64,000 bases of DNA from an uncultured Oscillospiraceae bacterium (GTDB lineage: Bacteria > Bacillota > Clostridia > Oscillospirales > Ruminococcaceae): positions 62,001 through 126,000 of the forward strand of contig CAKSPU010000001.1 of NCBI GenBank assembly GCA_934486875.1, in the 5' to 3' direction. Positions 50,104 through 59,780 of this stretch are shown piece by piece (positions within the stretch are counted from its first letter, which is position 1; each line of letters begins with the position of its first letter). Under the pieces are notes generated by a model. That model was not told where the DNA came from and searched no databases. It saw nothing but the letters and a program-made list of their open reading frames with translations. A program made the translations under genes and the position numbers.

Positions 50104-52458
50104 CTATATTATCTTCATTTCCCTTGCCATCATAACAGCCTCGGTCTTGTTTTTCGCCCCAAGTCTGCGGTAAATTTCCTTTATCCTCGACCGCAGGGTC
50201 TCAAAATTCATATTCAGCTCATCGGCGGCTTTCTGCACCGACAGACCCTCCGCAAGGCAGGCGAGAATGCGTATGTCCATAGGCTGGAGCTCGGGAGCGG
50301 CTTTCCTGCTGCTTTTGAGATACAGGGGATAACGCCGTGCCACCCTGCCCGTTTCGCTTTTCACCCGTTCAAACCACTTGCCGTCAATGTTCTTATCCTG
50401 TGCGCATCTGTCGCTGCATTCCCTGAGCAGCTCCGAAACAGCCGCACCCTCAAGGGACAGGATAGGAATAAAGCCATAGCTGCATATCTCTTCAAGAGTT
50501 TTGATAAATCCGTCCTGCCGGTCCGCACCTGTTCTGTACCTCACGATTGCCGATAAAATTCCCAGCTCCATATGAATGTACTTTCTGTCGCAGCAGTCTG
50601 CGTAATAGTTCATCGATTCGATGAGGGAATATGCCCTGTCATAGCTCCCCGCCGCAATAAAGCAGCGTATTTTGGTAAGATATCTGTACCTCTCAAAGGC
50701 GATGAAATGCATATTTTCATCGGGAGCGCTTTTCAGCCATTCGTTCACAGCATCGCTGTCCCCTTCGATAAGCGCAATGCGGCATTTCATAGCGTCTATC
50801 ACGGGATAAAGCCGCCTGAGCCCCTCGCTTTTCGCAGTCTTTTCAAAGGACAGGAGCATTTCCTTTGCGTTGTCGATGTCGCCCAGGGATATGTACTGCC
50901 GTATCAGCGTTCCCGTTGCCGCAAAGCACAGCTCGGTCTTGCCCCCCGCCGCCGCTTCTATTTTTGCTCTTGACACCAGCGAGATTATCTCGTAAGGGTC
51001 GCCGCCCTTTTCAAAAAAGCTCTCCGCAAGGGCAGCATTTACAAGCCCCTTGCCGTATTTTCCCAGGAACAGCGACACGAGCTTTCCTGCCGATGCCGCG
51101 ATTTCCCTGTCGTGCCTGCTCCAGTCGCAGAAGTCCTTGCCCCCGTTCATAAGCGAGGGCTGATTGCTTGTGACGGAAAATTCGGGGAATGGGATCGACT
51201 TGTCCGTAAGGAACGAGTAGCAGCCCTTGATAAGCTCCAGTATATTCACACTGCCCCGCCCGGGGAGGGAGATGTCAAGATAAACAAGCTGACGTGCCGC
51301 CTCACGCTTTCCCGCACCCTTTGCATTGTCACGATACTCCGCAAGCTTTTTGTACCAGTATTCGCTTTTCTCAAAATCCATATGCATCGAGTAAAGCATC
51401 GACATTGCGGACATAAGATAAACATTGCCTGAAATGTCCGCCTCGGAAAGCATAAAATAATATTTCTGCATTTCAATGTAATAGCCCGACTCGGGATTTT
51501 TTCGGGAATTTCGGATAAGAAGCTCCTTTATCCGTTCAGCGCCGCCGTATTTTGCATAAAGGTTCAATGCCTTGTCATCTTCGTTTCGGCTCTCGTAATA
51601 GCCCCCCGCAAGTATGGCGTAGCTGTGCAGCTCGCTTTCGGAAAATACCTTCACAGCCTTTCGCCGCAGCGCCTTTATCATATGGGGACGCAGGGCATAT
51701 ACATTATCCTTTTTGTCCATAAAATTGCCTGCGTCCATAGTCTGCCCGATAAGCCGCAGCACGGAGGAATTTCCCGTGAGCATCACCGCAAGGTGCTCCG
51801 TAAAATCATCGACTATGGATATTTTCAGCAGGAAATCCACAAGCTCCGAGTTCATTTCCGAGATAACATTGTTTTCAAGATAGCTCTGGAACATAACGCT
51901 GTTTTCGGAATAAAGCTCCTTGCCCACCTTTTTGCCCGAAAGAAGCTGCTGGGCAGTGTATTTAATGCCATAGAGATTGCCCTCACTTGTTTTCCTTAAA
52001 AATTTCAGCTCATCTTCCGTGAGGATAAGTCCCTCCGAGCGCATATATTTGTCAATGCCCTCCTCCGTGAGAGCAAGGTCATCTTCCGAAATAAGCAGCA
52101 TATTTTCAGTGATAAAAGTGTCAAAAAGCCAGCTTGGCATACGGCTCCTGCCCGAAATTATCACCCAGAGGTCTTTGCGGGAGCAGAGGGCTTTGATGCT
52201 GTTTCTCAGCTCCGTGCTCTCTGCGGCGTTTACATTGTCTATCACAACGGCTGAGGACGTTCCCTTTTCGGGAATTGCCGAAAAATTGCAGCTGTTGTGG
52301 CGGCAGGGAATGTAGATGTATTTTTCATTTTTGAAAAACTGTTTTATAAGCTCTGTTTTTCCAAAGCCTGTTGCTCCGAAAATGTAAACATTATGTCGGA
52401 GAAGCTTTGCGGCTTCAAGCTTTCTGAAAGCCGCCGCAGGTTTTACATATACGCTCAT
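50104..52458 (-). CDS. MalT-like LuxR-family transcriptional regulator (STAND ATPase)
   Basis: 784 aa. The Walker A loop is GATGFGKTELIKQF near residue 30 and Walker B-like SSAVVIDNVNA near 70; a long helical TPR-like region follows; the C-terminal HTH is LQPMDIRILACLAEGLSVQKAADELNMN and on, of the LuxR type. Such proteins are activated by a small ligand and ATP. ATG 52458 has GGGGTGA 9 bases upstream; the earlier GTG has none. The target genes are unknown; the clostripain-like gene is adjacent and transcribed toward it. Confidence 0.88.
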   Translation of the reverse strand: MSVYVKPAAAFRKLEAAKLLRHNVYIFGATGFGKTELIKQFFKNEKYIYIPCRHNSCNFSAIPEKGTSSAVVIDNVNAAESTELRNSIKALCSRKDLWVIISGRSRMPSWLFDTFITENMLLISEDDLALTEEGIDKYMRSEGLILTEDELKFLRKTSEGNLYGIKYTAQQLLSGKKVGKELYSENSVMFQSYLENNVISEMNSELVDFLLKISIVDDFTEHLAVMLTGNSSVLRLIGQTMDAGNFMDKKDNVYALRPHMIKALRRKAVKVFSESELHSYAILAGGYYESRNEDDKALNLYAKYGGAERIKELLIRNSRKNPESGYYIEMQKYYFMLSEADISGNVYLMSAMSMLYSMHMDFEKSEYWYKKLAEYRDNAKGAGKREAARQLVYLDISLPGRGSVNILELIKGCYSFLTDKSIPFPEFSVTSNQPSLMNGGKDFCDWSRHDREIAASAGKLVSLFLGKYGKGLVNAALAESFFEKGGDPYEIISLVSRAKIEAAAGGKTELCFAATGTLIRQYISLGDIDNAKEMLLSFEKTAKSEGLRRLYPVIDAMKCRIALIEGDSDAVNEWLKSAPDENMHFIAFERYRYLTKIRCFIAAGSYDRAYSLIESMNYYADCCDRKYIHMELGILSAIVRYRTGADRQDGFIKTLEEICSYGFIPILSLEGAAVSELLRECSDRCAQDKNIDGKWFERVKSETGRVARRYPLYLKSSRKAAPELQPMDIRILACLAEGLSVQKAADELNMNFETLRSRIKEIYRRLGAKNKTEAVMMAREMKII

Positions 52459-52561
52459 TCTGCATATCACCCCATTTTATTATACAGCATTTTGAAAGGC
52501 TTGTCATCACCTTTTCGGGGGAAAAAGAGCAGGAAAAGCCCGGCTCCTCCTGCTCTGTCCG

Positions 52562-54709
52562 TCATTCACTGTAGTAAATATCCTCGCCGTCAACGGTGAA
52601 GTTTACAAAATCGGTTATGAAATAGTTGCCGTAAATATCGTCGATGCTGAAGCCGTAAAGGTATTCTCCGTCATAGAGCATATCAAAGTAAATTTCGGGC
52701 TCGCCGTCAAATATGTATTCATCGCCGTAGTAATAGCTTTCGTCATCGCTGTTTACGGCGTATGAGTAATATATGGGGGTAATGGAATCGCCCTCGGAAA
52801 GCTCATATACCGTTCTTGCCGCCATACCGTTTTCGTCGATGCCGTCCCATACTCCGTCAATGGTGACATAGCCGTTTTCGTAATCGTGGGTTATTCTGAG
52901 ATTGGTCTCCTCGCCGTTTATTATCACGGGAGAGGTGTAAATGTCATATCCGTCGTATTCGCCCACAATGTACACCGCAAGGGGCTGACCGTCGGGGAGA
53001 GAGAACCAGTAGCCGTCAAAATTATCGGTGAACACGCCTGTTTCCCAGTCGGCGATTATATCACCGCTTATGCCCATTTCAATGATATCCTCCATATCGT
53101 CGGACAGCATATAAACGCACGCCTGAACTCCTGCGGCATATTCAAGGGATTCGTCTGTGAGCGAGAAGCCGTAGGTGCCGTCATCGAGGAGCTGCGGGTC
53201 ATCGTAAAATACAATGAAGGGGCTTTCGCCGTCGGGAGCGGAATAATCCTGTGCGCCAAAGTAATCCTCAAGCAATGATGAACCGCTGCCGTCCCAGCCG
53301 TCAAGAATTGCCGAATTGTCATATCCGTCACCGCTGCCGCCGTTATTTTCCGAATAAATATGCTTGTCCACGAATGAAAGATAATATGGGCTTACGGCAA
53401 CATCACCGAAAATCTTTAACTCGGTGCTGTCCTGCTCCTTGCTCAGAGGAAAGAATACCGAAAGTCCGCAGGCATCTGAGTGATCGGAGCCGTTTCTTTT
53501 GTAGATCACCGCTTCGTCAATGGCTGCAAGGGCATTTGCACCGCTTTCGCAATAGCCTGCACCCGAGCTTATCACTCCTGCAAGGTCTACCATATTGGTA
53601 TAGCCCTCGGTCTTGTTGTTTCCGCCGTAGTTGTCCGCAGTTTTAATGCTTCTTATCACATCGGCAGGGATCCTGTCCGATTCAATCGTGTCGTAAAGCT
53701 CCTTTGCGTAGTCGTTGAAGCTTATTATCACATCATCTATCTTTGAAAGGTCGGTGACGGAAATGGTCGCACCCGAATCCTCGTAGGTTTCGGCGCAGGC
53801 ATCATAGAAGCTGTCGCATACGGTCTGACCCAGCTCCGCCCCGTCCGCGTACGGATCATCTCCAAGATAATTTCCGATAGCGGTGTAATCCCAGCCGCCG
53901 CCCGGCTCTGTCTCTTCGGAAGCGTACATATATCTTGCATAGGGCGCAAGGGTGTTTGCGGTTTCCACCGTTGCCATAAGGCAGGCATCAAAGCCGATGA
54001 ACTCAAATTTGTCCGTCATTGATGCAGATGCCTCGGAAAGGGCGCTTCCAAGCTCTGTGAGAGTAAGACTGTCATAATCGTTTGCCTCGTCAAAGCATAC
54101 TCCCGAAATGCTTCCGCCGCCGTGATTCCAGAGCACAAGCCCCATTTTTGCCGCAGGGCAGTTTTCTGTACCCCAGGAAATGAAATCCGCAAGAGTGTCA
54201 GCATCAGCCATTGAAGCATCGGGCTGCTCATCAAGGGTGTACATCTCGCCGTCGGATATCTCATATCTGCATATGACCGATGAGGGGACGACCTCATTCT
54301 GCCACTGATAAGCGCCGCCTGTCTGGATAACAAATCTCACATCGCTGCCTGTTGATGCGTCCAGCATTTCCGAAATATCGCTTGTGGCGCAGCCGTATTC
54401 GCTTTCAAGGTCGGAGCCGCAGATGTAGACAAACACTGTCCACGTGCCGTCCTCGCCCATAGGAACTGAACCAACGGAATTTCTTGTTATGCTCAGTCTG
54501 CCGCTGTCATCAAGGCTCATAAATGAACCTGCCTTTGCTGTGGGCTGTGTATCGTCCCATATATCATTATCCTCTGATTTTCCGACAGCACTGTTAAAAG
54601 CTGTTTCGTTATCTCCGTCAGGCAGTGAAGAGTCATCTTCATCGAGACAGCCGCCAAATGCAATGAGAACTGCGGCGGTAAGGGCTGCAAGGGCTTTTTT
54701 CTTTTTCAT
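52562..54709 (-). CDS. Clostripain-family (C11) cysteine peptidase lipoprotein
   Basis: 715 aa. Signal peptide with lipobox AFGGC (Cys21). The C11 domain begins TWTVFVYICGSDLES; catalytic His is in WNHGGG and catalytic Cys in GFDACLMATVE; cleavage after basic residues would be expected. From about 480 an all-beta C-terminal region rich in Tyr/Asp/Gly follows, not recognised. A secreted, membrane-tethered protease is predicted. Confidence 0.93.
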   Translation of the reverse strand: MKKKKALAALTAAVLIAFGGCLDEDDSSLPDGDNETAFNSAVGKSEDNDIWDDTQPTAKAGSFMSLDDSGRLSITRNSVGSVPMGEDGTWTVFVYICGSDLESEYGCATSDISEMLDASTGSDVRFVIQTGGAYQWQNEVVPSSVICRYEISDGEMYTLDEQPDASMADADTLADFISWGTENCPAAKMGLVLWNHGGGSISGVCFDEANDYDSLTLTELGSALSEASASMTDKFEFIGFDACLMATVETANTLAPYARYMYASEETEPGGGWDYTAIGNYLGDDPYADGAELGQTVCDSFYDACAETYEDSGATISVTDLSKIDDVIISFNDYAKELYDTIESDRIPADVIRSIKTADNYGGNNKTEGYTNMVDLAGVISSGAGYCESGANALAAIDEAVIYKRNGSDHSDACGLSVFFPLSKEQDSTELKIFGDVAVSPYYLSFVDKHIYSENNGGSGDGYDNSAILDGWDGSGSSLLEDYFGAQDYSAPDGESPFIVFYDDPQLLDDGTYGFSLTDESLEYAAGVQACVYMLSDDMEDIIEMGISGDIIADWETGVFTDNFDGYWFSLPDGQPLAVYIVGEYDGYDIYTSPVIINGEETNLRITHDYENGYVTIDGVWDGIDENGMAARTVYELSEGDSITPIYYSYAVNSDDESYYYGDEYIFDGEPEIYFDMLYDGEYLYGFSIDDIYGNYFITDFVNFTVDGEDIYYSE

Positions 54710-54745
54710 TTATCGTTCCTTTCGGTTTCCGGGCGTATATACAAA

Positions 54746-54775
54746 CAAAGCCGACTATTGCAGCAGTCGGCTTTG
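54746..54775 (-). terminator. Terminator of the acidic lipoprotein gene
   Basis: CAAAGCCGACT and AGTCGGCTTTG form an 11-bp stem; on the minus strand a short T-rich stretch follows. Confidence 0.7.
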
Positions 54776-54800
54776 CGGTTTCAAGGAGGTTATAATGCTG

Positions 54801-55445
54801 TCAGCTGAGAAGAGCAACAGCTGTGCCCATATAAACAACAGTGTCGTCAGCGGAAAGGTACTGACCCTCGTAAACGGTTCCTGTTGTGTCGATGATATAT
54901 ACCTGATCGTCCTCGGACTCAGCGAAGCCGATGGTGAACTCATTGCCTGTGTAAACATCGGAAACATCGAGAGATGTCCAGGTGATGTTGTCCTCATCGG
55001 TCTCAACGTCAGCAGTGTATTCGCCGCAGATAACGTCGCCTGTTCCGTCGGGAGCATAGAGGAAAAGGGAAGCCATAGGAGTGCCGGAGGGCTCGGTGAA
55101 CATTGTGAAAACGAGCTCGTTCTGGTTCTCGTCAACAGCATAAACGCCTGCGTCGATCATATCGGAGGTAACGTCGAGAAGAGTGAAATCGCCGCTCTCT
55201 TCATCAGCGGACTCTTCCTCGGACTCTGCGTCATCGGCAGCAGCCTCGGTATCTTCAGCGGCAGCCTCTGTTTCAGCTTCGGTCTCAGCCTCTGTTTCAG
55301 CTTCGGTCTCAGCCTCAGTCTCGGCAGCGGTTGTGTCGGCTGCGGGAGCGGCTGTGGTCTCAGCTGTATCGGCGTTTCCGCCGCAGGCAGTCATAGCAGC
55401 TGCCATAAGGCACATTGCAAGGATCATAGTAATATTCTTTCTCAT
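54801..55445 (-). CDS. Acidic lipoprotein with Glu/Thr/Ala spacer
   Basis: 214 aa. Lipobox AAMTAC (Cys21), then a low-complexity spacer of repeating TEAE units (about 40-60) and an Asp/Glu/Ser stretch, then a compact beta-rich domain (TLLDVTSDMIDAGVYAVDENQ to the end). No known family is recognised for that domain. It is probably displayed at the cell surface. AGGAGAG is the SD; TTGATA-N17-TAAGAT about 50 bases upstream is the probable promoter. Confidence 0.7.
   Translation of the reverse strand: MRKNITMILAMCLMAAAMTACGGNADTAETTAAPAADTTAAETEAETEAETEAETEAETEAAAEDTEAAADDAESEEESADEESGDFTLLDVTSDMIDAGVYAVDENQNELVFTMFTEPSGTPMASLFLYAPDGTGDVICGEYTADVETDEDNITWTSLDVSDVYTGNEFTIGFAESEDDQVYIIDTTGTVYEGQYLSADDTVVYMGTAVALLS
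55264..55311. repeat. Tandem repeat, two exact 24-base units
   Basis: The unit begins GCCTCTGTTTCAGCTTCGGT and is repeated exactly, with a partial third unit. It encodes the TEAE spacer of the lipoprotein on the minus strand and could change in length by slippage. Confidence 0.85.
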
Positions 55446-55753
55446 AAAAAAATCTCTCCTAAAAATAATTATGCATTCTTTTCGTTTGCATTGATGTTAT
55501 CTTACCATATTGTGGATATTTTATCAATTCGCTTGTTAGATAAATATTTGAAACGGTTTACAGGGATTTTTATATTGATTTACAGAATTTTTTCATAAAT
55601 TATTCGTTTCACCCAAAAAGGTGATGACAAACGGAACTTCATTTGCTATAATGCCGTGATTATATTTATATAACCGTGCCGTTATGGTACATTATACAAT
55701 ATATAGGTATTTTGCAGAGCTGTTTTTTGATGTGAAAAAATGTGAAAAAAGGC
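55446..55753. other. Divergent gap between the lipoprotein gene and the rpmG promoter
   Basis: It holds the promoter of the minus-strand lipoprotein gene (near 55500) and otherwise AT-rich sequence with scattered promoter-like boxes but no open frame of note. Confidence 0.5.
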
Positions 55754-55782
55754 TTGACAAAAGGCGGGGGATATGTTATTAT
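55754..55782 (+). promoter_or_regulatory. Promoter of rpmG-secE-nusG-rplK-rplA
   Basis: TTGACA (55754-55759), 17 bases, TATTAT (55777-55782). Confidence 0.85.
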
Positions 55783-55812
55783 AAAAATACCTCTTGATTG
55801 GGGTTTATTTTT

Positions 55813-55960
55813 TTGCGCCTTTTTGCAAAAATCGGCGCAATTTCAGAAAAGTAATGCCCCGTGCGGCAGGACAGGCTTTTTAAGCGGTCGGCTGTCGGAG
55901 AGGGAGGCAATGGCAGCAGCTGCAAAGCAACTGCCTAAACAACGAACGCTGCAAAGCAGC
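55813..55960 (+). promoter_or_regulatory. Structured leader of the rpmG operon
   Basis: Three hairpins precede rpmG: TTGCGCC/GGCGCAA with an inner TTTTTGCAAAAA (55813-55840), GGCAG/CTGCC (55912-55935) and GCTGCAAAGCAGC (55948-55960). The last two share the core TGCAAAGCA. A regulatory role is only suggested. Confidence 0.45.
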
Positions 55961-55979
55961 ATTAACAGGAGGTGCCGAT

Positions 55980-56129
55980 ATGAGAGTAAAGGTAACATTG
56001 GCTTGCACAGAGTGCAAACAGCGCAACTACAACACTAAGAAGAACAAGAAGAACGATCCCGACAGACTTGAGATGAACAAATACTGCAAGTTCTGCAGGA
56101 AGCACACTCTCCACAGAGAGACCAAGTAA
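55980..56129 (+). CDS. rpmG: 50S ribosomal protein L33
   Basis: A 49-aa large-subunit protein with a zinc-ribbon: CTEC near residue 9 and CKFC near 37, i.e. the zinc-containing (C+) form. AGGAGG lies 8 bases before the ATG. It leads the secE-nusG operon as in many Firmicutes. Confidence 0.95.
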   Translation: MRVKVTLACTECKQRNYNTKKNKKNDPDRLEMNKYCKFCRKHTLHRETK

Positions 56130-56144
56130 GGCGGAGGAACAGCT

Positions 56145-56402
56145 ATGGCAGATAAAAAATCCGCATCTAACGCAGAAAACAAGACTGCCAAAAAAGCTCA
56201 GGCAAAAAAGCCCAATAGGGTTGCGAAGTACTTCAAGGATCTCAAGAGCGAATTCAAAAAGGTCGTATGGCCTTCCAAAAAGACCGTTATCAACAATACG
56301 GGCGCAGTCCTTGCAGCAATGATCGTAAGCGGCGTTGCTATATGGGGACTTGATACAGCTTTTGCATATCTTCTGAAGGGACTTCTTTCAATGGCAGGCT
56401 GA
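56145..56402 (+). CDS. secE: Preprotein translocase subunit SecE
   Basis: 85 aa. Basic Lys/Ala-rich N-terminus, the conserved amphipathic YFKDLKSEFKKVVWPSKKTV, and one C-terminal membrane helix. It clamps SecY in the translocon. 15 bases after rpmG. Confidence 0.95.
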   Translation: MADKKSASNAENKTAKKAQAKKPNRVAKYFKDLKSEFKKVVWPSKKTVINNTGAVLAAMIVSGVAIWGLDTAFAYLLKGLLSMAG

Positions 56403-56469
56403 GACAGAGGGATATTCCCCCGTCAGAAATTAAGGTTTTCACCAAAAATATAAACGGAGGCAAGAGCAT

Positions 56470-57006
56470 ATGTCAGAAGCAGCAAGATGGTACGTTATTC
56501 ACACCTATTCCGGATATGAAAACAAGGTTGCTCAGACGATCCTCAAGGTTGTTGAAAACCGCAAGCTTCACGATCTCATTCAGGAAGTCAAGGTACCTAC
56601 CGAAAAGGCTATGGAAAAGAATGACAAAGATGTGCTCCGTGAAGTTGAGCGCAAGGTTTTCCCCGGTTATGTGCTGGTGAAAATGATCTTAACCGACGAC
56701 AGCTGGTACGTTGTCCGCAATACAAGAGGCGTTACGGGCTTTGTAGGCCCCGGAAGCGAGCCTGTTCCCCTTTCGGAAAAGGAAGTCGCAGCTCTCGGTG
56801 TTGACAGAGGCGTTAAGGCAGCCGAAGCTGATTTCAAGGTCGGAGACAGAGTTCAGATCACAGCAGGTCCTATGGAGGGCTTCACCGGCGAGGTGAAGGG
56901 CATAAACACCGAGGACGGCACTGCAGATGTTTCCGTATCTATGTTCGGACGTGAGACCCTTGCCACACTGGAAATTAGCCAGGTCAAGGCAGCGGACGAA
57001 TTTTGA
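56470..57006 (+). CDS. nusG: Transcription termination/antitermination factor NusG
   Basis: 178 aa. NGN domain (WYVIHTYSGYENKVAQ; FPGYVLVKM; TRGVTGFVG) and C-terminal KOW domain (KVGDRVQITAGPMEGFTGEV). It binds RNA polymerase and couples it to Rho or the ribosome. GGAGG is the SD. Confidence 0.97.
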   Translation: MSEAARWYVIHTYSGYENKVAQTILKVVENRKLHDLIQEVKVPTEKAMEKNDKDVLREVERKVFPGYVLVKMILTDDSWYVVRNTRGVTGFVGPGSEPVPLSEKEVAALGVDRGVKAAEADFKVGDRVQITAGPMEGFTGEVKGINTEDGTADVSVSMFGRETLATLEISQVKAADEF

Positions 57007-57070
57007 TTCCGAATTTCTAACTATCTCTGCATTGTGATATGCAGTAACACGATTTATGGAGGTGTGCGTT

Positions 57071-57496
57071 ATGGCACAGAAAGTTGTTGGCTTAATTAAG
57101 CTTCAGATCGCAGCAGGTAAGGCTACACCTGCTCCCCCTGTTGGCCCTGCACTCGGTCAGCACGGTGTAAATATTATGGCATTCACCAAGGAGTTCAACG
57201 AGAGAACTAAGAACGATATCGGTCTTATCATTCCTGTAGTTATTACAGTATATGCAGACCGTTCCTTCACATTCATCACAAAGACACCCCCTGCAGCCGT
57301 TCTTATCAAGAAGGCTATCAACCTTCAGAGCGGTTCCGGCGTTCCCAACAAGACCAAGGTCGGCAAGATCACCAAGGATCAGATCAGAAAGATCGCCGAG
57401 ACTAAGATGCCCGATCTTAACGCTTCCAGCGTTGAGTCCGCTATGAGCATGATCGCAGGTACAGCTCGTTCTATGGGCGTAGAGGTCGTTGATTGA
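57071..57496 (+). CDS. rplK: 50S ribosomal protein L11
   Basis: 141 aa; begins [33 protein letters not shown] and holds [13 protein letters not shown] and [15 protein letters not shown] 57071 follows GGAGG; an upstream in-frame ATG at 57056 precedes that site. GTPase-centre protein of the large subunit. Confidence 0.97.
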   Translation: MAQKVVGLIKLQIAAGKATPAPPVGPALGQHGVNIMAFTKEFNERTKNDIGLIIPVVITVYADRSFTFITKTPPAAVLIKKAINLQSGSGVPNKTKVGKITKDQIRKIAETKMPDLNASSVESAMSMIAGTARSMGVEVVD

Positions 57497-57590
57497 TCGA
57501 ATTACGCATAAGTGGGAGGATCTAAAGCTTCCGCAGCTCCCCATATGAATTATGCAGGGAGTAATTACCACTATTAGGAGGAAAATAATA

Positions 57591-58286
57591 ATGAAACACG
57601 GTAAGAAATATATCGAAAGCGCAAAGCTTGTTGACAGCAATAAGCTTTATGAAACAACCGAGGCTCTCGACCTTGCCTGCAAGACTGCAAAGGCTAAGTT
57701 TGACGAGACCGTTGAAGTTCACGTTCGTCTCGGCGTTGACTCCCGTCACGCTGACCAGCAGGTAAGAGGCGCAGTTGTTCTTCCCAACGGTACAGGTAAG
57801 AACGTAAGAGTTTGCGTATTCTGCAAGGAAGACAAGATGGAGGCTGCAAAGGCAGCAGGCGCTGAGTTCGTAGGCGCTCAGGATCTCGTTGACAAGATCC
57901 TCAAGGAAAACTGGATGGATTTCGACGTAGTAATTGCGTCCCCCGATATGATGGGTCTCGTAGGCCGTCTCGGTAAGGTTCTCGGTCCCCGTGGACTTAT
58001 GCCTAACCCCAAGGCAGGAACAGTTGCTCCTGACGTTGCCAAGGCTGTAACAGAGGCTAAGGCAGGTAAGATCGAGTACCGTCTCGACAAGACCAACATC
58101 ATTCACTGCCCCATCGGAAAGATCTCCTTCGGTGCAGAAAAGCTTTCCGAGAACTTTGAGACTCTTCTCGAAGCTATCGTTAAGGCTAAGCCCGCAGCAG
58201 CTAAGGGTACTTACATCAAGTCCTGCACAGTTGCTTCCACAATGGGCGTTGGTATCCCCGTTTCCACTTCCAAGTACGGTGTATAA
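57591..58286 (+). CDS. rplA: 50S ribosomal protein L1
   Basis: 231 aa with [10 protein letters not shown] at the N-terminus, [14 protein letters not shown] and the C-terminal [17 protein letters not shown] 57591 follows AGGAGG. The 94-base gap after rplK contains a GGGAG/CTCCC stem (about 57511-57542) that could be an L1-type autoregulatory site. A terminator follows; rplJ-rplL, which often follow, do not. Confidence 0.97.
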   Translation: MKHGKKYIESAKLVDSNKLYETTEALDLACKTAKAKFDETVEVHVRLGVDSRHADQQVRGAVVLPNGTGKNVRVCVFCKEDKMEAAKAAGAEFVGAQDLVDKILKENWMDFDVVIASPDMMGLVGRLGKVLGPRGLMPNPKAGTVAPDVAKAVTEAKAGKIEYRLDKTNIIHCPIGKISFGAEKLSENFETLLEAIVKAKPAAAKGTYIKSCTVASTMGVGIPVSTSKYGV

Positions 58287-58305
58287 TTAATATACAGGAT
58301 ATCTC

Positions 58306-58337
58306 AAAGGACGGTTCATATGAGCCGTCCTTTTTTT
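58306..58337 (+). terminator. Terminator after rplA
   Basis: AAAGGACGGTTCAT pairs with ATGAGCCGTCCTTT, followed by T. Confidence 0.92.
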
Positions 58338-58345
58338 GCAGATGC

Positions 58346-58381
58346 ACAAAAATGCCCGCCACCTGAAAAGGTGACGGGCAT
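58346..58381 (-). terminator. Terminator of the cytidylate-kinase-like gene
   Basis: ATGCCCG and CGGGCAT enclose a CACC/GGTG inner stem with a TGAAAA loop; T-rich on the minus-strand 3' side. Confidence 0.8.
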
Positions 58382-58392
58382 ACTTATAATTT

Positions 58393-59004
58393 TTACTTTT
58401 TTCTTGATTTGATATAAAAATCAATAAGGTCTGCGGCAGCCTCAAAGGAGATATTGTCGCTTCTGATGCAAAGCTCGTAGCTGTCGGAAGAGCCCCACTT
58501 TGTGTCAGCGTGGTAGTTGTGGTAAGAAGCCCTTGCCTTGTCAACTCTTGCAAGCTTTGCCAGAGCGTCTTTCTCGGAAATTTTATCCATTTCCATTACA
58601 CGGGCAGCTCTGAACTCCTTGGAAGCATTGACGAACACGCTTACAACATCATAATCATCTTTGAGGATATAATCCGCACAGCGTCCGACTATAACGCAGG
58701 GACCCTTTGCTGCGGCAGCCTTAACGGCGTTTATCTGAGCTTCATATGCCACAAGCTCAATGGGCTTGCCCATATAAAAACCGCCCTGCTGTGCATTCAT
58801 AACGAGGGAATAGAGCAGGCTGGCTGTGGGGGTTTCCTCGAAATTCTCCATAAATTTATCGCACAGACCGCTCTGCTTTGCGGCTTCTGTGATGAGCTCT
58901 TTATCGTAAAAGGGGAGACCGAGCTTTTCAGCCAGGGTCTTGCCGATTATTCTTCCGCCGCTTCCGCAGCGTCTGCCGATCGTGATTATCTGTGTTTTTT
59001 CCAT
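58393..59004 (-). CDS. Cytidylate kinase-like family protein
   Basis: 203 aa P-loop kinase: IITIGRRCGSGGRIIGKTLAEKLG (P-loop), YDKELITEAAKQSG, and VIVGRCADYIL. This is the broad cytidylate-kinase-like family, not the housekeeping Cmk; its substrate is unknown. ATG 59004 has GGGAGGAGG upstream; the earlier in-frame ATG at 59028 does not. Monocistronic. Confidence 0.85.
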   Translation of the reverse strand: MEKTQIITIGRRCGSGGRIIGKTLAEKLGLPFYDKELITEAAKQSGLCDKFMENFEETPTASLLYSLVMNAQQGGFYMGKPIELVAYEAQINAVKAAAAKGPCVIVGRCADYILKDDYDVVSVFVNASKEFRAARVMEMDKISEKDALAKLARVDKARASYHNYHADTKWGSSDSYELCIRSDNISFEAAADLIDFYIKSRKK

Positions 59005-59113
59005 AACATATGCCTCCTCCCGATACATTAACGGGTTTTGATGAAATTATTATATCACATTGCACTAAAAAAAGCAATAGCAGGAGACATATTTTAGCAT
59101 AATGCTGATAATA

Positions 59114-59767
59114 TTACTTTCTTTTTATGGTGATATTGCCAAGAGAAAATCCCGATGAATCGGAAGATGTGTTATAGGTTACGTGAGTGCGGTTGCGGAA
59201 TTTGTCCATTTTCTCGCTGTCGCTCAGATACCGCATAATTTCGGCAGTGTTCCGTGCATCGGCAAGAGCGCCGTGCTCCGTGCCGTCAAAATAAATGCTC
59301 AGGCTGCCGAGAGCGTTTGTAAGACCCATAGATTTGTAAAAGCCCATCTGCCGCTGATAAATTTTCTGCAAATCTGTCCAGTGAACGAAAAACATATCGT
59401 AGCATTCGTCCTCGGGGAACTTGTAGTCTATCTCGTCCAGCATAACGTTCATATCCGTAAGGCTCCAGGAATAAAGGGAATAGGGCTCGTCGCCTATCCA
59501 GTCCATAAACCTGTGCATAACTGTATCAAAATCGCCGCAGGGTTCAAGCTGCTCGTTGGTGATGCCCGTAAGGTGAGATATCTTGTCCTCAACGGCGTTG
59601 TAGGCGGGCTTGATGTACTCGTCAAATGCGGATATCTCCTTCAGACTGTCATCAAGCTTCACCGCACCTATCTCGATTATCTCGCTGCGCATTTTTTCAC
59701 GTATTTCGGGGATCCTGACGGGGTTGAACTCCAGATCGAGTATTATCTTGCTGTGATTTTTCGGCAT
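59114..59767 (-). CDS. DEDDh 3'-5' exonuclease domain protein
   Basis: 217 aa of the RNase T/DNA polymerase III epsilon fold. D11 and E13 are in IILDLEFN, the third acidic residue in SWSLTDMNVML, and His/Asp in HGALADARNTAEI. It resembles the KapD-like group; substrate (RNA or DNA) is unclear. It is 14 bases downstream of the YczE-like gene. Confidence 0.85.
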   Translation of the reverse strand: MPKNHSKIILDLEFNPVRIPEIREKMRSEIIEIGAVKLDDSLKEISAFDEYIKPAYNAVEDKISHLTGITNEQLEPCGDFDTVMHRFMDWIGDEPYSLYSWSLTDMNVMLDEIDYKFPEDECYDMFFVHWTDLQKIYQRQMGFYKSMGLTNALGSLSIYFDGTEHGALADARNTAEIMRYLSDSEKMDKFRNRTHVTYNTSSDSSGFSLGNITIKRK

Positions 59768-59780
59768 ATTTCTCAGTCCT

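Noticed and set aside
54444..55598. 384-codon plus-strand frame across two minus-strand lipoproteins
   Set aside because: Complement of known genes, spans a terminator, and has a repetitive composition from the TEAE repeat.
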